DNA from: Bacillota bacterium
GTDB lineage: Bacteria > Bacillota > Clostridia > Christensenellales > UMGS416
Direction of reading: 5' to 3'
DNA length: 31,817 bases
Assembly (NCBI GenBank): GCA_023409755.1
Contig: JAEYRA010000098.1
Span: 1 to 31,817, forward strand
The notes beneath the pieces were generated by a model, which saw only the letters and a program-made list of their open reading frames with translations, made no database searches and was not told the DNA's origin. This document shows positions 1 to 7,420 of this stretch, piece after piece (within the stretch, counting starts at the first letter, position 1; the number at the start of each line of letters is the position of its first letter). A program made the translations under genes and the position numbers.

Positions 1-292
1 CCTTTGCCGTGACTGTTCCGCCGTTTATATTCACTGTACCGCCGCAGCTGCATCTGCCGATGCCCGCGCCGGATCTGCCGCCTGTTGCCGTAACCGTTCC
101 GCCGGATACGTTCACCGTACCGCCGCCGCCACCGTATCCTCCACCGATCCCTGCGCCGTACTCGCCGCCCGTTGCCGTGACTGTTCCTCCATATACGTTC
201 AACGTGCCGCCGCTACCCATGAGTCCTCCGCCGATACCTGCACCGTAGCTTCCGCCCTTTGCCGTGACATTGCCGCCGTATACGTTCACCGT
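1..292 (-). repeat. In-frame tandem repeats of about 81-87 bp
   Basis: Within the surface-protein gene, three near-identical DNA units and part of a fourth encode TVNVYGGNVTAKGG, TLNVYGGTVTATGG, TVNVSGGTVTATGG and TVNINGGTVTAK. Each full unit is followed by a GAGIG segment and a Gly-rich spacer of varying length (29, 29 and 27 residues per unit). High identity and whole-codon unit length suggest copy number can change by slippage or recombination. The array continues beyond the left edge, so the total copy number is unknown. Confidence 0.75.
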
Positions 293-712
293 TCCGCAGC
301 CCTGTCTGTCGCCGCCGCCTAACCCACTGCTGTCTTCATCTCCGGTAACGTTCAGCGTTCCGGTGCCAAGGGACTGCCCGAAAATCGTAAGGGTGTTGCC
401 CGGAGCAACGTTGATGCCCGCGTAATTCGAGCTTGCGGTAACCGCAAACGACGCGCCGTCAGCCAATATCAAATTTGCGCTGCCGCTCACTGTGATGGTG
501 CCCGAGCGCGTTACTCCGCTGGCGTTCACATAATACCAGCCGGTGCCAAGGCTGGACATAGCGGAATCGACGACGACAGCGGTTACGGTCTGCTCCGTGC
601 CGGACGCGTCGAGATACGTGACGCTTGCGTCTTCCGCCCGCGCCGTGGCGGGCAGAAGCATGAGCCCAATCGCCGCAAGAGTAAAAATGCTTGTGAAACG
701 CCTTGATTTCAT
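1..712 (-). CDS. Secreted Gly-rich tandem-repeat surface protein, 3' end outside window
   Basis: The reading frame starts at an ATG at 712-710 and stays open to the window edge, giving 237 visible residues. A GGAGAGG ribosome binding site lies 8 bases upstream. Residues 1-26 form a clear Sec signal peptide: basic KSRR, then a hydrophobic stretch, then a probable cut after ATARA. Residues 27-145 form a beta-rich region. From about residue 145 a unit of 27-29 residues repeats (TVNVYGG.VTA.GG.YGAGIGGG), with three copies and the start of a fourth visible. Such Gly-rich beta-repeats occur in clostridial cell-surface and carbohydrate-binding-type proteins; the exact ligand cannot be read here. The function is probably surface adhesion or polysaccharide contact (inference). 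The C-terminal anchor, if any, is beyond the edge. Confidence 0.8.
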   Translation of the reverse strand, partial: MKSRRFTSIFTLAAIGLMLLPATARAEDASVTYLDASGTEQTVTAVVVDSAMSSLGTGWYYVNASGVTRSGTITVSGSANLILADGASFAVTASSNYAGINVAPGNTLTIFGQSLGTGTLNVTGDEDSSGLGGGDRQGCGTVNVYGGNVTAKGGSYGAGIGGGLMGSGGTLNVYGGTVTATGGEYGAGIGGGYGGGGGTVNVSGGTVTATGGRSGAGIGRCSCGGTVNINGGTVTAK

Positions 713-806
713 TGTAGCAGCCTCTCCACCGTCACAGTCAGCTAAGTACGGGTTCTCCCAAATTCTCAATTTTGCAATGAATCTGTTGGTATAATATGCA
801 TATGAC

Positions 807-838
807 ATTATAGTACAATATTAGCAGTTTATCGTCAA
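807..838 (-). promoter_or_regulatory. Candidate promoter of the surface-protein gene
   Basis: Reading the minus strand, TTGACG (838-833) is followed after 17 bases by TACTAT (815-810), or after 20 bases by TATAAT (812-807). The surrounding DNA is distinctly AT-rich compared with the rest of the window. It lies about 100 bases before the start codon, so a leader of about 90 bases is implied. Confidence 0.4.
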
Positions 839-1162
839 TGAAAACGCGCCCTGAAAAGGAATAGGCTAATATCACCGCTCCAACTCACGCGAACGAGGTG
901 CCCTCTGTTCGCTCCCGCGCATCAGCCGCTCCACGTCCCATTATTAAATTCATAGTGAGTCATTTTGATCCTATAACGATACAACGTAAAGAGTCAATGA
1001 GACACTAGCTTGACTTGAAGGGGGACTCCATTCCCCTTGGCATCTATTGTCATTCCCGAACGCTACACTTCGATAACTGCTGGCATCGTCAAAAATCCAA
1101 TCCATCTCGCAGCCCTCCGCCTTGGTATGGCATGCCCACGCCTGCCTACCATATCTTGGGGC
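839..1162. other. Intergenic stretch with no convincing gene
   Basis: No open frame here shows a recognisable protein, good codon use or a ribosome binding site. A minus-strand frame of 65 codons (1168-971) was considered and not accepted. A short inverted repeat, AAGGGGG...CCCCTT near 1017-1040, could be a weak terminator or a relic. The base composition is mixed and lower in GC than the neighbouring genes, which could mean a decayed gene. Confidence 0.4.
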
Positions 1163-1192
1163 TTGCATTATTCGCCGTCAAGTTCATATAAT
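1163..1192 (+). promoter_or_regulatory. dinB promoter
   Basis: TTGCAT (1163-1168) and a perfect TATAAT (1187-1192) are separated by 18 bases. Transcription would start near 1199, inside the LexA box that follows, and leave a leader of about 25 bases containing the GAGG ribosome binding site. Confidence 0.7.
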
Positions 1193-1193
1193 A

Positions 1194-1207
1194 AGAACAA
1201 ACGTTCC
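1194..1207 (+). promoter_or_regulatory. LexA (DinR) box
   Basis: The sequence AGAACAAACGTTCC matches the Bacillus-type LexA consensus CGAACRNRYGTTYC at 13 of 14 positions; only the first base differs. It begins two bases after the -10 element and covers the expected transcription start, the classic place for repression. This supports SOS control of the downstream dinB, 88-aa and SRAP genes. No other such box was found in the window by eye. Confidence 0.8.
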
Positions 1208-1224
1208 CAATGTGAGGCGATTTG

Positions 1225-2463
1225 ATGCAACGTACCATCTTGCACGTCGATGCCAACAACTTTTACGCCTCCGTGGAGTGCCTTTACAGGCCAGAATTGC
1301 GAGACAGGCCTGTTGTTGTCTGTGGCGACCCAGAGCTGCGCCATGGCATCGTGCTTTCGAAGAACTATCCTGCCAAGGCCTACGGCATCGTTACGGCCGA
1401 GCCCTTGGGTGCCGCGCGCAAAAAATGTCCCGACCTGGTGCCCGTGGTGGCAGATTTCAGCAAGTACCAGCGCTTCACCGAAGAAATGAGGGAGATCTTC
1501 CGCCGTTATACCGATTGCATTGAGCCGTATGGCTCCGACGAGGCGTTCCTGGACGTGTCTGCTTCCGCAGGGGTTCGGGGGGAAGGCAAGGCCATTGCCG
1601 ATGACATTCGCAATCGTGTGCGCAGGCAATTGGGCATCACGTGCTCCGCCGGCGTGGCCGACAACAAGCCTTTTGCCAAGCTGGGGTCGGACATGAAGAA
1701 GCCGGACGCCACCACTGTCCTCCTGCCACAAGACTATCCCTCTCGGGTGTGGCCTTTGCCGGCCGGCGAGTTGCTGTTTGTTGGCCGGGCCACCCAGCAC
1801 AGGCTGTACCAGCTGGGGCTGCTTACCATCGGCGACGTGGCCGGCACCTCGCGCGTCGTGCTGCGCACCCTGTTTGGCAAAAACGGAGACTCTCTATGGG
1901 CCTATGCCAACGGCAGGGACACCAGCCCCGTTGTCCCAATGGAGACCGAGGTGCCCATTCTCAGCGTGGGCAACAGCACCACCACGCCGGTCGACCTGCT
2001 GGACGAGAGCGACGTGCTGCGCACTCTCTGCGTGTTGGTGGAAAGCGTGGCCTACCGCCTGCGCAAACACCATCTGCAGGGGCGTGTGGTGCATGTGCGG
2101 GCCGTGGACACCGACCTTGTGGGCCACGGAAGGCAGGGGACCCTTTCCCACCCCACCCAACTGTCGGATACCATCCTGTCGATGGCGCTGGAGCTCTTCC
2201 GAGCCAGCTACCCATGGGAGAAGCCGGTGCGCAATGTGGGCGTGACGGTCTCGGGTCTCACTTCCTCGGACGGTGAGCAGCAGCTCTCCTTCCTCCCCGA
2301 GGCGGCCTGCGAGGAGCGCAGCCTGCGGCTGGAACGGGCCAAGGACGACATCCGCAACCGCTTCGGACACCTGAGCATTCAGCGTGCCTGCCTGCTGGAG
2401 CCCAAACCTCTCTCCGACCTGCAGAACAACCACCTGATGTTCCCGACTTCCCGTACATCCTGA
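1225..2463 (+). CDS. dinB: Y-family DNA polymerase IV (DinB-like)
   Basis: A 412-residue translesion polymerase that copies past damaged bases. The N-terminal motif HVDANNFYASVE carries metal-binding Asp9 and the steric-gate aromatic Tyr14 (Phe in E. coli DinB, Tyr in Dpo4). The second catalytic pair is Asp105/Glu106 in YGSDEAFLD. Residues 145-160 (ADNKPFAKLGSDMKKP) match the conserved palm/thumb segment. QQLSFLP at 352-358 resembles a sliding-clamp binding motif. A TTG lies one codon upstream, but ATG 1225 is preferred because GAGG at 1214-1217 is spaced 7 bases from it. It is the first gene of the LexA-controlled cassette; the next gene begins 19 bases after its stop. Among Firmicutes subgroups (DinB, UvrX, YqjW-like) I cannot place it exactly. 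Confidence 0.93.
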   Translation: MQRTILHVDANNFYASVECLYRPELRDRPVVVCGDPELRHGIVLSKNYPAKAYGIVTAEPLGAARKKCPDLVPVVADFSKYQRFTEEMREIFRRYTDCIEPYGSDEAFLDVSASAGVRGEGKAIADDIRNRVRRQLGITCSAGVADNKPFAKLGSDMKKPDATTVLLPQDYPSRVWPLPAGELLFVGRATQHRLYQLGLLTIGDVAGTSRVVLRTLFGKNGDSLWAYANGRDTSPVVPMETEVPILSVGNSTTTPVDLLDESDVLRTLCVLVESVAYRLRKHHLQGRVVHVRAVDTDLVGHGRQGTLSHPTQLSDTILSMALELFRASYPWEKPVRNVGVTVSGLTSSDGEQQLSFLPEAACEERSLRLERAKDDIRNRFGHLSIQRACLLEPKPLSDLQNNHLMFPTSRTS

Positions 2464-2482
2464 CCGAAAGGAGCAGCCTTCC

Positions 2483-2749
2483 ATGGGGAGAGTAAACGTG
2501 AAAGTTCGCCTTGATGTTGGCCCGGACGGGCAAATCGAACCGTTTTTGATCAAGTGGCCGCCGGATGATACCGTCTATCCTGTCCGCCTGGTGGGACGGC
2601 CGCTTCCGCGAGCCTCAACGCAGGCCGGCGGCATGGGCATGCGATATCTGTGCAACTTTGGCCGTGGAGTATACGCTTATCTTTTCAACGAACCTCCCGT
2701 CTGGTTTATGGAAGAGAAAGACGGGAAACCGGCTTGGTTTCATCGGTGA
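2483..2749 (+). CDS. Small conserved-looking 88-aa protein in the dinB operon
   Basis: An 88-residue protein with no firm family name from me. GAAAGGAG lies about 10 bases before the ATG, and the gene starts 19 bases after dinB, so co-transcription is very likely. It starts with a basic beta-strand-like segment (VNVKVRLDV), has a central IEPFLIKWPPDD..YPVRLVG segment, then AGGMGMRYLC and a C-terminal WF.EEKDGKPAWF. The alternating hydrophobic pattern and paired aromatic residues suggest a small all-beta fold. There is no signal peptide or membrane segment. The pattern recalls the small DUF6504-type proteins I remember from some actinobacterial translesion loci, but that similarity is only inference. 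A role helping DinB or binding damaged DNA would fit the context. Confidence 0.7.
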   Translation: MGRVNVKVRLDVGPDGQIEPFLIKWPPDDTVYPVRLVGRPLPRASTQAGGMGMRYLCNFGRGVYAYLFNEPPVWFMEEKDGKPAWFHR

Positions 2750-2791
2750 AATAAGGCATACTTGGTGACAGGGACAACGGGAGGTTTTGCC

Positions 2792-3409
2792 ATGTGCGGG
2801 CGGTATACCGTATTTACGGAGGATGAGATTGCCGAGCTTCGCGCGATCTTAAACGAGATCAACGAGCGTTATAAGAACACGCGGCTCCACGCGGCCATGA
2901 AAACGGGGGAGATCGCTCCCACCAACGTTGCCCCGGTGGTCGCTTCTGACGGTGTGCACCTCATGCATTGGGGCATCCCCAAGTGGGATGGCAAGGGTGT
3001 GGTGATCAATGCCAGGTCGGAGTCTGCCCACGAAAAGAGCATGTTCAAACAATCGTTGCTTACCAGACGCTGCGTTGTGCCTTCCACCGGTTTCTATGAA
3101 TGGAGCCATACCGGGCCCAAGATCAAATACCTGTGCCGCATGCCGGGGATCCCTCTGCTGCTGATGGCGGGGATCTACGGCCTTTATGCCAATGCGCGCG
3201 GGGAGAAGGAAGAGCACTACACCATCCTGACGACTGCCGCCAACGCCGACATTGCCCCCATCCACGATCGGATGCCGGTCATTCTGCAGCCAAGCGAACA
3301 AAGCGACTGGATCCACAACCCGGGTGCGGCAACGGAGATCCTTCATCGCCCGGGGCCGGGTCTGACGCTGTCACCGGTTGATGGATTTGCCCAGGGCAGC
3401 TTGTTCTGA
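2792..3409 (+). CDS. SRAP (SOS response-associated peptidase) abasic-site protein, YedK/HMCES family
   Basis: A 205-residue protein that, by family knowledge, crosslinks to abasic sites in single-stranded DNA and shields them. ATG 2792 is chosen over an in-frame upstream frame opening because it is followed directly by Cys2 (MCGRYT), which must become the N-terminal nucleophile, and because GGGAGG lies 7 bases before it. Other key residues are present: Asn73 in NARSE, Glu103 in YEW and His158 in IHDRMP. The length is normal for the family. It lies 42 bases after the 88-aa gene, with no visible promoter between, so it is probably the third gene of the LexA-controlled operon. Confidence 0.93.
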   Translation: MCGRYTVFTEDEIAELRAILNEINERYKNTRLHAAMKTGEIAPTNVAPVVASDGVHLMHWGIPKWDGKGVVINARSESAHEKSMFKQSLLTRRCVVPSTGFYEWSHTGPKIKYLCRMPGIPLLLMAGIYGLYANARGEKEEHYTILTTAANADIAPIHDRMPVILQPSEQSDWIHNPGAATEILHRPGPGLTLSPVDGFAQGSLF

Positions 3410-3466
3410 CCCCGTGATACTCGGGCGGGCGAACAGCGCACGGCCAGACGGGCAGCGGCCTCCCAT

Positions 3467-3500
3467 ACAAGAAAACCCCAGGACCATGCTGTTCCCAGGG
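3467..3500 (-). terminator. Terminator after the two-P-loop ATPase gene
   Basis: On the minus-strand RNA, CCCTGGGA (3500-3493) pairs with TCCTGGGG (3483-3476), including two G-U pairs, around a 9-base loop. It is followed by TTTTCTTG. The pairing does not work well on the plus strand, so it serves the minus-strand gene that ends at 3548. Confidence 0.6.
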
Positions 3501-3547
3501 CTCTGTTCTGTCACGCGGAGGAAAGCGGCCAAAAGTATTCTCGCGGG

Positions 3548-4609
3548 TCAGCTGCATGCGGCAAACAGCGTATCCCAGGCGTTCTGCCTGTCCTGCGGGT
3601 CGATGGCGTTTCGGTCGATCTCCTCCAGCGTGTCGCGGACGGATTTCGCTTTGGCCAGATGGGCAGTGCCCTCGCCGATCATTGCTTTGTACGCGGCGGC
3701 GATCTCCTGCAGGCGGTCGGCATTGGCTTCGTCGGTGCCGGGTGCGATGATCTTTTCATACAGGTCAAAGATTTCGTCGGTTTCCTCGCTGGGGAAGTAC
3801 TCGTGCGGCGCGGTGGTATCAATGACGGCGGTGCCCAATTCCCGCAGGATGACCATGTCCAGACTGTCCGGGTCGAAGCCGCAGTGGTAGATCTCGGTGT
3901 CGAACCCCTTGTTTTGGGCTGCCAATGCCAGCTGCTTGAGCAGCGTGGATTTGCCGGTACCCGGCCGTCCCTTGAGGAAAATGCGCCGCTGTAACCCTTC
4001 GGTCAGGCTGGGGATGCAGTCCATCGCGCCCGCCGGGGTTGCCCCGCCAAGGAAGCGATGCCGGGCCACGGCAGCCTTTTGCTGCTCCTTCTCTTCCAGG
4101 ATGTCGTCGATCAGCTGGGTGGTGGCGTTGCTGTGGGCGGCTTTGTCCATGGCCGCTATGTAAATGGCTTCCCAGTCGTCGTGGATGCGCAGCGCGGTGG
4201 CGTAGCATGCGTACGCATGAGACAGCTCCGCTTCGATGGCCATTTGGAGCTGTTCCCCCTGGTTCCTTTGCGGCCCCAACGCCTGCACGTTGACCTCGCC
4301 GCACTCGATGGTTTCACCGACGACAGCCAACGTGTGCGGTGGCGCGGCGGTGATGACCCCAAGGGATAAACCCGGGGCGATCACACCGTCCAAGGCATCC
4401 TGATCCAGCGCGCAGTGCAGGTACTCCACGTCTTGCCCGTTCTGCTGCCATAGCGCTCCGATCCTCTTCATCCACGCTGTCTTCTCCGCAACCAGGCCGC
4501 CGTGCAGGATGTAGCGTTTCTCCAGTGTGGAGACGTTGGTGTCCAGCAGGGTTTTGAACCCTTTGGCGGTGTTTCCGCAGGAGAAGTAATGTATCTCGTT
4601 TCCTCTCAT
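3548..4609 (-). CDS. Two-domain P-loop ATPase (PRK06851-like), first P-loop degenerate
   Basis: A 353-residue soluble protein built from two similar NTPase halves. The second half has an intact Walker A motif, GRPGTGKST, at 214-222. The equivalent place in the first half is GGLVAEKT at 37-44, where the Gly before the Lys has become Glu, so this site has probably lost nucleotide binding. Both halves share strings such as YLHCALDQDALDGVI and IYHCGFDPDSLDMVI, showing internal duplication. The family (PRK06851-type proteins of Firmicutes) has no well-known function to me. AAGGAG lies 7 bases before ATG 4609. The gene stands alone, divergent from the PHP gene, with its own terminator. Confidence 0.75.
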   Translation of the reverse strand: MRGNEIHYFSCGNTAKGFKTLLDTNVSTLEKRYILHGGLVAEKTAWMKRIGALWQQNGQDVEYLHCALDQDALDGVIAPGLSLGVITAAPPHTLAVVGETIECGEVNVQALGPQRNQGEQLQMAIEAELSHAYACYATALRIHDDWEAIYIAAMDKAAHSNATTQLIDDILEEKEQQKAAVARHRFLGGATPAGAMDCIPSLTEGLQRRIFLKGRPGTGKSTLLKQLALAAQNKGFDTEIYHCGFDPDSLDMVILRELGTAVIDTTAPHEYFPSEETDEIFDLYEKIIAPGTDEANADRLQEIAAAYKAMIGEGTAHLAKAKSVRDTLEEIDRNAIDPQDRQNAWDTLFAACS

Positions 4610-4764
4610 CGTATCACTCCTTTTACCATTGGCGATGGGGTTCCCTTATCAATATGCCCCACGGTGGGGAAAAGCTCCGGAAAGCCAGCGAAAGAGCAGC
4701 AAGCGGTCACGATGGATTGGATCATTGCTGACGGTGTGTCTGTCTAGCCTGTGAATCAATGCGG

Positions 4765-4794
4765 TTGACGCATGGTGCGTTTACTGGCTATACT
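4765..4794 (+). promoter_or_regulatory. Promoter of the PHP/CehA pair
   Basis: TTGACG (4765-4770) and TATACT (4789-4794) are separated by 18 bases. Transcription would start near 4801, leaving a very short leader that just includes the AGAGG ribosome binding site before ATG 4812. Confidence 0.65.
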
Positions 4795-4811
4795 TGTGCC
4801 AGAGGTGTGCT

Positions 4812-5585
4812 ATGAACCGTTTTATGACCGATTTTCACAACCACTCACTGCGCAGCCGCTGCGCCCGACCGGAGATGACGGTAGCGGCCATCGCCGAACA
4901 GTTTGCCCAATGCGGCCTTGAGATGGCCGGCATCAGCGATCACGGCTATGCCGACGGCAAGAACGCCGAGCGCTGCCTGTCCATCCGGAGGGAACTGGCA
5001 GCGTTGCGCCCTGCGGTTGACATCCGTGTCGGCGTCGAGCTCGACATCTGCTACCCCGGCCGTGTGCTCATCGAGCGTGAGGAACTGGAGCTCTATGACT
5101 ATATACTCGTTGCCTGCACCCATTACCAGAACCGGCAAAAGGTGGCCCTGCCGGCTGCAGCGGACGAATGGGTGATCATGCAGAACATGATTGACATGAT
5201 GACATATGCGGCATCACTGCCCTTTGCAGACGCTATCGTGCACCCGTTTCATGTGACGGGGATGGAAGAGTTTTACCCCGATTTCGATCGCGCTAAAGTG
5301 ATTAACCGTATCTCGGACGAGGCACTGCGCCGTATCGCGCGGACCGCACGGGAAAACGAGGTCGCCATCGAACTGCACGAGTCTCTTTCTGAGCCGGATT
5401 ATGCCGCAGCGATGGTGCGCTTCTACCGCATCTGCAAACAGGAGCAGGTTCGCTTCTCACTGGGCAGTGACGCCCACTGGCTCTCTGTCATTGGCCGGGT
5501 CAGGGGAATCTTCGGCTATCTGCAAGAGGTTGGTATCACCGAGGCAGACATCTGGATCCCTGTGAAGGGTAAAAATGCTGATTAA
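4812..5585 (+). CDS. PHP-domain metal-dependent phosphoesterase
   Basis: A 257-residue protein of the PHP superfamily, which hydrolyses phosphoesters with a cluster of two or three metal ions. The metal ligands are visible in the family order: His9/His11 (DFHNHS), Asp43-His44 (SDHG), Glu76 (GVELD), His144/His147 (HPFH) and Asp220/His222 (GSDAH). Its length matches stand-alone histidinol-phosphatase- or YcdX-like proteins, but the substrate cannot be told. ATG 4812 is used because of AGAGGTG just upstream and because the HxH motif then lies at the usual N-terminal place. Its end overlaps the next gene by 11 bases, implying coupled translation. Confidence 0.87.
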   Translation: MNRFMTDFHNHSLRSRCARPEMTVAAIAEQFAQCGLEMAGISDHGYADGKNAERCLSIRRELAALRPAVDIRVGVELDICYPGRVLIEREELELYDYILVACTHYQNRQKVALPAAADEWVIMQNMIDMMTYAASLPFADAIVHPFHVTGMEEFYPDFDRAKVINRISDEALRRIARTARENEVAIELHESLSEPDYAAAMVRFYRICKQEQVRFSLGSDAHWLSVIGRVRGIFGYLQEVGITEADIWIPVKGKNAD

Positions 5586-7263
5586 GGCGATTGTGCGCGA
5601 TGAAGCCGGCTGCCCAATTCCCTGCCGATTGGCGCTGTACCACCCGGAGGGCGGCGAGCCGGTGGCGGAAGCGGATTGCCTGGGCGAACATCTCTTTGCT
5701 CTGCCGCAGGGCAGCTATCGGTTGGAAGCGCGCCGGGGCAAGCTTTGGCAGCCCGTCGGCACTCTCCTATCACCCGGTGGGTCGAGTGCGCTCGCCGAAT
5801 TGACGATGAAACGACTCTTTGATCCTGCCGATTGGGGCTTTTGGTCGTTCGACGGCCACAGCCATGTCTCCAGGGACGCCAACAAGATCGACCCTAGTTT
5901 GGCCGATGCCGCTCTGCGTATGCGGTGTGAGGACTTCAACCTGTTCTTCGCCGGTTCGCCCTGGGATGCCGACGTACACTTCCAGTATTTGCAGCAGCAC
6001 TTCACCGATGATGTGCCCTACCGGCAGAAGTACGCACCGCTGATAGAAGCGACGAAAGCGCCCGACTTCCTGCTTGACATCGGCAACGAGCTGGTCAAGG
6101 GGCGGTACGGCCATCTGTTCCTGATGAATTTTGAGGAGCAGGCGCCCTATAGCCGCTATTATGACAAGGACTTCGATGACTGGCTTTGGGAGAAGCCTGG
6201 TGACCCGCCCCATTACGTCATCGCCTACCCCTATGAGGCCATCGCGCAGCAGCGGGGCGAGAATTCGGTCGCCGTCGCCGCCCACCCGACAAGCTGGTGG
6301 TGGCACGGCAACGGGCAGTTCATCCCCAACATCGCGGCGACGATCGGGTTTGATGTGCTGGCCGGTGCGGTCGACGCGCTGGTCATCATGGGCTATCAGG
6401 CCGAGCGGCCGGGCTATCAGGCGCTGTGGTTCGATCTGCTCAACAATGGATACTTCCTGCCCGGTATCGCCGAGACCGACGTCGTATTCGATCGTGTGCC
6501 GGTCAAACATCTGCAATTCAAGACCTATGCACTGGCTGAGGAACTCACGCCCGACGCCCTGTGCCGTGCCGTAAAGGCCGGGCGGTGCATCGCGACGAGC
6601 GGCCCTCTGCTGCGCATGACGGTGGACGGTGCACCGATGAGCAGCGTGCTGCCCCACAAGCCCGGCCAGCGGTTTGCGCTGCGAGGCGAGGCGGTCGCCT
6701 GCTGCGATGGACCGCTGCGCGAGGTGCAGATCATCGTCAACGGTGAGGTTGTCGCCCGGTACGCGGTACAGGGCGAACGGTGTGTGATTGAACATGAACT
6801 GACGGTGGACGGCGACAGTTTCGTGCTTGTCAAGCTGACCGACGAGGCCGGCAACGTCGCTCTCACCAACCCGGTGTACCTCCGCAACGCGCCGTTCGTC
6901 AACATGGATTACCAAGCACAGGTCCATATGGATACGCAAGGCGTTGGCCGCTACCGGCTGGATGACGGCCCGTGGCAGGCGTTTGACGGCAGCTTCATGC
7001 TGCGGATGCCCCCGGCCGCAACGCTGCAGATGGAAGCGGACTGCTTTGAGGGGGCAATCAAACTCTTTGAACTGCCGGCGCTGCAGGAGATCTTCCGCAA
7101 TCTCTACCTCGGGCACTTCAACGCAGACAAAAGCTATGAACCGGGTGAAGTTCCGGCGGCGGCCTTTGCGGTTCGGCAGATTCGGGAACTGCTGGATGAC
7201 GTTCACCTTTCCGTGTGCGGGGGCGCGGTGATGATGACCCCAAAGGAGTCGTCCAAGGCGTGA
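5575..7263 (+). CDS. CehA/McbA-like PHP-superfamily metallohydrolase
   Basis: A 562-residue protein. Residues 1-80 look like a small beta-sandwich (carboxypeptidase-regulatory type). The hydrolase part follows: Asp93-Gly-His95-Ser-His97 (DGHSH), NELVKGRYGH at 171-180, and HPTSWWWHG from His237, the pattern of CehA/McbA-type hydrolases related to PHP proteins. IATSGPL near 340 is another typical segment. Residues after about 360 form further beta-sandwich-like domains. No signal peptide is visible, so it is probably cytoplasmic. The start overlaps the upstream PHP gene by 11 bases. The named relatives split carbaryl-type esters, but the natural substrate of this clade is unknown. Confidence 0.8.
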   Translation: MLIKAIVRDEAGCPIPCRLALYHPEGGEPVAEADCLGEHLFALPQGSYRLEARRGKLWQPVGTLLSPGGSSALAELTMKRLFDPADWGFWSFDGHSHVSRDANKIDPSLADAALRMRCEDFNLFFAGSPWDADVHFQYLQQHFTDDVPYRQKYAPLIEATKAPDFLLDIGNELVKGRYGHLFLMNFEEQAPYSRYYDKDFDDWLWEKPGDPPHYVIAYPYEAIAQQRGENSVAVAAHPTSWWWHGNGQFIPNIAATIGFDVLAGAVDALVIMGYQAERPGYQALWFDLLNNGYFLPGIAETDVVFDRVPVKHLQFKTYALAEELTPDALCRAVKAGRCIATSGPLLRMTVDGAPMSSVLPHKPGQRFALRGEAVACCDGPLREVQIIVNGEVVARYAVQGERCVIEHELTVDGDSFVLVKLTDEAGNVALTNPVYLRNAPFVNMDYQAQVHMDTQGVGRYRLDDGPWQAFDGSFMLRMPPAATLQMEADCFEGAIKLFELPALQEIFRNLYLGHFNADKSYEPGEVPAAAFAVRQIRELLDDVHLSVCGGAVMMTPKESSKA

Positions 7264-7316
7264 CGCCGTCCAATGCATCTGCTCCCCGGAGGCACTCCCT
7301 TCGTCAGGCCCACAGC

Positions 7317-7349
7317 AAAAACCATCCTGCGTGCTCAGGATGGTTTTTT
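7317..7349. terminator. Strong bidirectional terminator between convergent genes
   Basis: ACCATCCTG (7321-7329) pairs perfectly with CAGGATGGT (7336-7344) around a 6-base loop. Six Ts follow on the plus strand (7344-7349), and five As precede it (7317-7321), which read as Ts on the minus strand. It ends both the CehA-like operon and the serine hydrolase gene. Confidence 0.92.
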
Positions 7350-7420
7350 AGTGTCAGGTGGGTTTATTCGCAAGCAATTCACCAGGTGGCGTCGGCCATC
7401 GGTTGGCAGTGCGGGGCATG

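Noticed and set aside
971..1168. Minus-strand 65-codon frame upstream of dinB
   Set aside because: No ribosome binding site, no family signature and overlap with the dinB promoter region.
4657..4669. CCCCA-CGG-TGGGG hairpin between ATPase and PHP genes
   Set aside because: Short, without a T tail and not clearly placed in a promoter; could occur by chance.
5770..7278. Long minus-strand frame opposite the CehA-like gene
   Set aside because: Composition rich in Arg/His/Gly/Val without domains; it is the antisense of a well-supported gene.
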